NCBI GenBank assembly: GCA_007120685.1
Contig: SKNG01000087.1
Location: forward strand, 1 to 7,482
Source of the DNA: Paracoccaceae bacterium
Lineage (GTDB): Bacteria; Pseudomonadota; Alphaproteobacteria; Rhodobacterales; Rhodobacteraceae
Direction: 5' to 3'
Length of the DNA: 7,482 bases
The translations under genes and the position numbers were made by a program. This document shows positions 6,137-7,482 of this stretch, piece by piece. The notes beneath the pieces were generated by a model, which was given only the letters and a program-made list of their open reading frames with translations, had not been told where the DNA came from and made no database searches. Each line of letters opens with the position of its first letter. Positions within the stretch are counted from its first letter, which is position 1.

Positions 6137-6238
6137 GGGGGTTCTCCCTCGGCTGGCCTACACGAAGCCTTAAGCCTGATTCGTTTAGAAACCGTAATTG
6201 CCGGCAGGGAGCCGGTTTTACGCAAACGGGGCATTTCG
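6137..6238. promoter_or_regulatory. Divergent flgB/fliI promoter region
   Basis: This 102-bp stretch is clearly more A/T-rich in its centre (about 6160-6200) than the genes around it and must carry, or lie close to, the start signals of both the flgB operon and fliI. I cannot place a confident -10/-35, sigma-54 or sigma-28 promoter in it, and I see no full TTAAC-type CtrA box. CCGGC (6201-6205) and GCCGG (6211-6215) form a small hairpin followed by TTTTA on the plus strand, in what would be the fliI leader. The fliI ribosome site is weak: GGGG seven bases before its ATG. Confidence 0.55.
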
Positions 6239-7482
6239 ATGGGTGTTTTCGATCCGCTGATGGCCGAGGTTGCCGACCTGCGGCCGGTGCGCCGCTTCGG
6301 GCGGCTGACGGATATCAGGGGCGGCGTGGCGGTGGCCGAGGGGCTGGCGCATTGGGCGCGGCTGGGCGACCGGGTGGTGATGACCATGCGCAGCGGCCGC
6401 ACCCTGGCGGGCGAGATCGTGGCGCTGGGCCGCAAGGGGGTTGAGATTCTGCCCGACGGGGCGGTGGAAGGCGTCGCCGTGGGCGACAGGGTGGAGCATC
6501 TGGGGATGAACGCCATCGCCCCCTGTGATGCCTGGATCGGCCGGGTGATCGACCCATACGGCCAGCCGCTGGACGGCCGCCCGGTGCCGCGCGGGCTGGT
6601 TCCGCGGCCGGTTGGCAACGCGCCCCCCTCGGCCGCGCGGCGGCGGCGCCTTGGCGCGCGGCTGGCCACGGGGCTGGATGCGTTCAACGCGCTGCTGCCT
6701 CTGGTGCAGGGCCAGCGCATGGGCCTGTTCGCCGGCTCCGGCGTCGGCAAGACCATGCTGCTGGGCCAACTGGCCCGGACGGTGGAGGCCGATCTGGTGG
6801 TGCTGGCGCTGGTCGGTGAACGCGGGCGCGAATTGCGCGATTTCGTCGAGGATGTGCTGGGCAGCGAGGGGTTGAAGCGCGCGGTGGTGGTCACGGCGAC
6901 CTCGGACCGTTCGGCGCTGGCCCGGCGCCGCGCGGCGCTGTCGGCGATGGCGGTGGCCGAGCATTTTCGCGATCAGGGCCGCCATGTTCTGCTGCTCTGC
7001 GATTCGATCACCCGCTTCGCCGAGGCGCATCGCGAAATCGCGCTTTCCGCCGGCGAGGCGCCCAGCCTGCGCGGCTTTCCGCCATCGGTGGCGCATCAGA
7101 TCATGGCCCTGGCCGAGCGTGCCGGGCCGGGGGAAGAGGCCGAGGGGCAGGGCGACATCACCGCGCTCTTTACCGTGCTGGTGGCCGGGTCGGACATGGA
7201 GGAACCGGTGGCCGATATCCTGCGCGGGGTGCTGGACGGGCATGTGGTGCTGGAGCGCAGCATCGCCGAACGTGGGCGCTTCCCGGCGGTGGATCTGCTG
7301 CGCTCGGTCTCGCGCAGCCTGCCGGGCGCAGCCAGCCCGGGCGAGAACGCGCTGATCGCCGAGGCGCGGCGGCTGCTGGGCGCCTGGGAGCGGGCCGAGA
7401 TGATGGTGCAGGCAGGGCTTTACGCGGCCGGCAGCGACCCGCTGACCGACCGGGCGATCAAGCTGTGGCCGAAGCTGGATGC
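6239..7482 (+). CDS. fliI: Flagellum-specific ATPase FliI (3'-truncated)
   Basis: FliI is the hexameric cytoplasmic ATPase of flagellar type III secretion, related to F1 beta; it unloads and unfolds export cargo. 414 residues are present before the window ends, most of a protein usually near 440-460 aa. Seen in order: an N-terminal beta-barrel (about 17-90, VGDRV), DAWIGRVIDPYGQPLDG (97-113), ATGLDAFNALLPLVQGQRMG, Walker A AGSGVGKT (165-172), the catalytic-Glu motif GERGREL (193-199), Walker B LLLCDSITRFA (251-261), GEAPSLRGFPPSV, then LDGHVVLERSIAERGRFPAVD and LLRSVSR, typical of flagellar/type III ATPases. Start ATG 6239 precedes MGVFDPLMAEV; the upstream frame holds no better start. AHREI replaces the AQREI of enterobacterial FliI, and LVAGSDM replaces its LTEGDDQ. 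Transcribed away from the flgB operon. Confidence 0.96.
   Translation, partial: MGVFDPLMAEVADLRPVRRFGRLTDIRGGVAVAEGLAHWARLGDRVVMTMRSGRTLAGEIVALGRKGVEILPDGAVEGVAVGDRVEHLGMNAIAPCDAWIGRVIDPYGQPLDGRPVPRGLVPRPVGNAPPSAARRRRLGARLATGLDAFNALLPLVQGQRMGLFAGSGVGKTMLLGQLARTVEADLVVLALVGERGRELRDFVEDVLGSEGLKRAVVVTATSDRSALARRRAALSAMAVAEHFRDQGRHVLLLCDSITRFAEAHREIALSAGEAPSLRGFPPSVAHQIMALAERAGPGEEAEGQGDITALFTVLVAGSDMEEPVADILRGVLDGHVVLERSIAERGRFPAVDLLRSVSRSLPGAASPGENALIAEARRLLGAWERAEMMVQAGLYAAGSDPLTDRAIKLWPKLD

Noticed and set aside
6154..6168. Possible sigma-54 promoter for fliI: TGGC-N9-GC spacing
   Set aside because: The GG and GC doublets have the right 10-bp spacing, but the rest of both elements departs from TGGCACG/TTGC, and equal spacings occur on the other strand in the same region, so chance is likely.
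6170..6187. Possible CtrA site: TTAA followed by TTTA
   Set aside because: The half-sites are 10 bp apart instead of 7 and the second is not TTAA; not enough for a binding-site call.
5866..7243. Minus-strand open frames opposite fliI (6218-7243 and 5866-6894)
   Set aside because: They lie antisense to a clear FliI with intact Walker motifs; their Arg/Pro/Ser/His-rich composition is that of a GC-rich shadow frame.

Overview
The window is high-GC DNA from an alphaproteobacterium, most likely a Rhodobacterales / Rhodobacteraceae (Paracoccaceae) member. I base this on the base composition, the strong G/C bias at third codon positions, the rhodobacteral style of the CarB C-terminal region (a long linker leading into a PWFSVKEAVLPFARFPG stretch), and the flagellar gene order. 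That order matches, from memory, the alphaproteobacterial-type flagellar clusters of this group. No species can be assigned from the sequence alone.

Layout. Positions 1-1056 (+) hold the 3' third of carB, the large subunit of carbamoyl-phosphate synthetase. Positions 1057-1280 are a gene-free convergent region rich in inverted repeats. Positions 1281-6136 (-) are one compact run of nine flagellar genes, read from right to left: flgB, flgC, fliE, fliQ, flgF, flgG, flgA, flgH, fliL. Positions 6137-6238 form a divergent intergenic region. From 6239 to the right edge (+) lies fliI, the flagellar export ATPase, truncated by the window end.

The nine minus-strand genes form a coherent assembly module. 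FliE joins the rod to the MS ring, FlgB/FlgC/FlgF are proximal rod and FlgG is distal rod. FliQ is part of the export gate that, with FliI energising cargo delivery, secretes the rod proteins. FlgA (periplasmic chaperone for the P ring) and FlgH (L-ring lipoprotein) build the bushing. FliL sits by the stator. Most junctions are tight (ATGA overlap flgA/flgH; gaps of 3-19 bp elsewhere). The exceptions are flgC-fliE (70 bp), fliE-fliQ (82 bp) and possibly flgG-flgA (107 bp), all of which contain RNA-hairpin potential.

I found no novel protein system; all ten flagellar genes and carB belong to known families and look intact. The features most worth a second look are non-coding. In three consecutive genes (flgB, flgC, fliE) the stop codon falls in the loop of a potential stem-loop. 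An 18-bp element covering the fliE stop is duplicated just downstream. A run of tandem dyads lies between carB and fliL. The start codon of flgA is ambiguous.
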